Origin: Bradyrhizobium sp. CCH5-F6
GTDB taxonomy: Bacteria; Pseudomonadota; Alphaproteobacteria; Rhizobiales; Xanthobacteraceae
Direction: 5' to 3'
DNA: 6,583 nt
Assembly: GCF_001556045.1 (NCBI RefSeq)
Contig: NZ_LSIC01000129.1
Span: forward strand, 1-6,583
The notes below the pieces were generated by a model. It ran no database searches. It was not told the DNA's origin and worked only from the letters and a program-made list of their open reading frames with translations. Made by a program: the position numbers and the translations under genes. This document shows, in pieces, positions 6,499-6,583 of the stretch. Positions within the stretch are counted from its first letter, which is position 1. Each line of letters starts with the position of its first letter.

Positions 6499-6519
6499 AG
6501 GACACTGTAGAAGTGTCCT
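6499..6519. repeat. Perfect 8-bp inverted repeat at the right end
   Basis: AGGACACT (6499-6506) and AGTGTCCT (6512-6519) are exact reverse complements separated by five bases. The right arm is also the core of the motif shared with the left end (GTGTCCTT at 20-27). This geometry of two arms around a short spacer resembles a tyrosine recombinase core site, although the 5-base spacer is at the short end for that class. Confidence 0.5.
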
Positions 6520-6523
6520 TCAG
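6510..6523. repeat. Right copy of the end-associated motif GAAG(G)TGTCCTTYAG
   Basis: GAAGTGTCCTTCAG matches the left motif at 16-30 in direct orientation except for one missing G and one C/T change. It lies about 60 bases inside the right edge while the left copy lies 15 bases inside the left edge, so the two ends are not symmetric. Confidence 0.4.
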
Positions 6524-6574
6524 AAAATGTCGCTATCGGATCAACCGCTTCATTTCAGAAAGACGGTTGCCAAC
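6519..6574. repeat. Right-end repeat cluster (two TTCAGAAA copies, CAACCG/CGGTTG dyad)
   Basis: TTCAGAAA occurs at 6519-6526 and again at 6554-6561, 35 bases apart. CAACCG (6542-6547) and CGGTTG (6564-6569) form an inverted repeat around the second copy, and GTTGCCAAC (6566-6574) is an odd palindrome. This density of small repeats in non-coding DNA beside the proposed boundary suggests arm-type binding sites for the recombinases or the HTH protein; the function is inferred. Confidence 0.4.
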
Positions 6575-6582
6575 TGACCTAA
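6575..6582. repeat. Right terminal inverted repeat candidate (TGACCTAA)
   Basis: TGACCTAA is the inverted counterpart of TTAGGTTA at 1-8, with seven of eight positions matching. It ends one base before the window edge. With the left copy it is the best sign that the window spans a complete element. Confidence 0.45.
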
Positions 6583-6583
6583 A

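Larger units (their letters stand above)
1..6582. mobile_element. Putative minimal GInt-like (three-recombinase) element
   Basis: The interval holds a complete four-gene tyrosine recombinase module with overlapping genes, one DUF736 gene, and short inverted ends at its two borders. GInts are known to carry ginABCD next to variable cargo, and Tn554-type transposons use a related three-gene set. This one would be unusually small, about 6.58 kb with a single non-recombination gene. The module itself is well supported; the exact borders depend on an 8-base imperfect match and on shared motifs near the ends. A larger island continuing beyond either edge is not excluded. Confidence 0.55.

Overview
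The window is GC-rich, rich in CGATCG/GATCG-type words, and shows codon use and protein families typical of Alphaproteobacteria (sphingomonad or rhizobial type mobile regions). The host is inferred from composition and from a DUF736 gene, a family common on alphaproteobacterial plasmids and integrative elements; nothing in the window fixes a species. There are no rRNA, tRNA, CRISPR or classical IS transposase genes.

Most of the window (about 344-5639) is one tightly overlapping four-gene block on the + strand: three tyrosine recombinases of about 385, 610 and 630 aa, followed by a 153-aa helix-turn-helix/coiled-coil protein. This order and these sizes match the ginABCD recombination module of GInts (genomic islands with three integrases, first described around the phaseolotoxin island of Pseudomonas syringae) and resemble tnpA-tnpB-tnpC of Tn554. 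The first and third recombinases keep the whole R-K-H-R-H-Y catalytic set. The second keeps the tyrosine, the second Arg and the last His, but has Asn at the Arg-I position and Ala at the His-II position. Both large recombinases carry cysteine clusters near the C-terminus that look like zinc-binding modules. Overlaps of 14, 4 (ATGA) and 32 bases point to one transcript with coupled translation.

Upstream (1-343) is a non-coding leader with four hairpins in a row. Downstream of the block lies about 500 bases with no convincing gene, containing hairpins and a 10-base palindrome. It is followed by a complete DUF736 gene (6144-6443) with its own ribosome binding site, a GC-rich hairpin, and a repeat-dense right end.

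The two window edges carry matching inverted ends (TTAGGTTA at the left, TGACCTAA at the right), and a shared motif GAAG(G)TGTCCTTYAG sits near both. The simplest reading is that the window is, or nearly is, a whole minimal GInt-like element of about 6.58 kb: recombination module plus one DUF736 passenger or accessory gene. In this model the three recombinases act together on the terminal sites, GinD helps or directs them, and DUF736 is either cargo or an unrecognised helper. The alternative is that the module sits beside a DUF736 gene belonging to a larger island and the edge match is coincidental.
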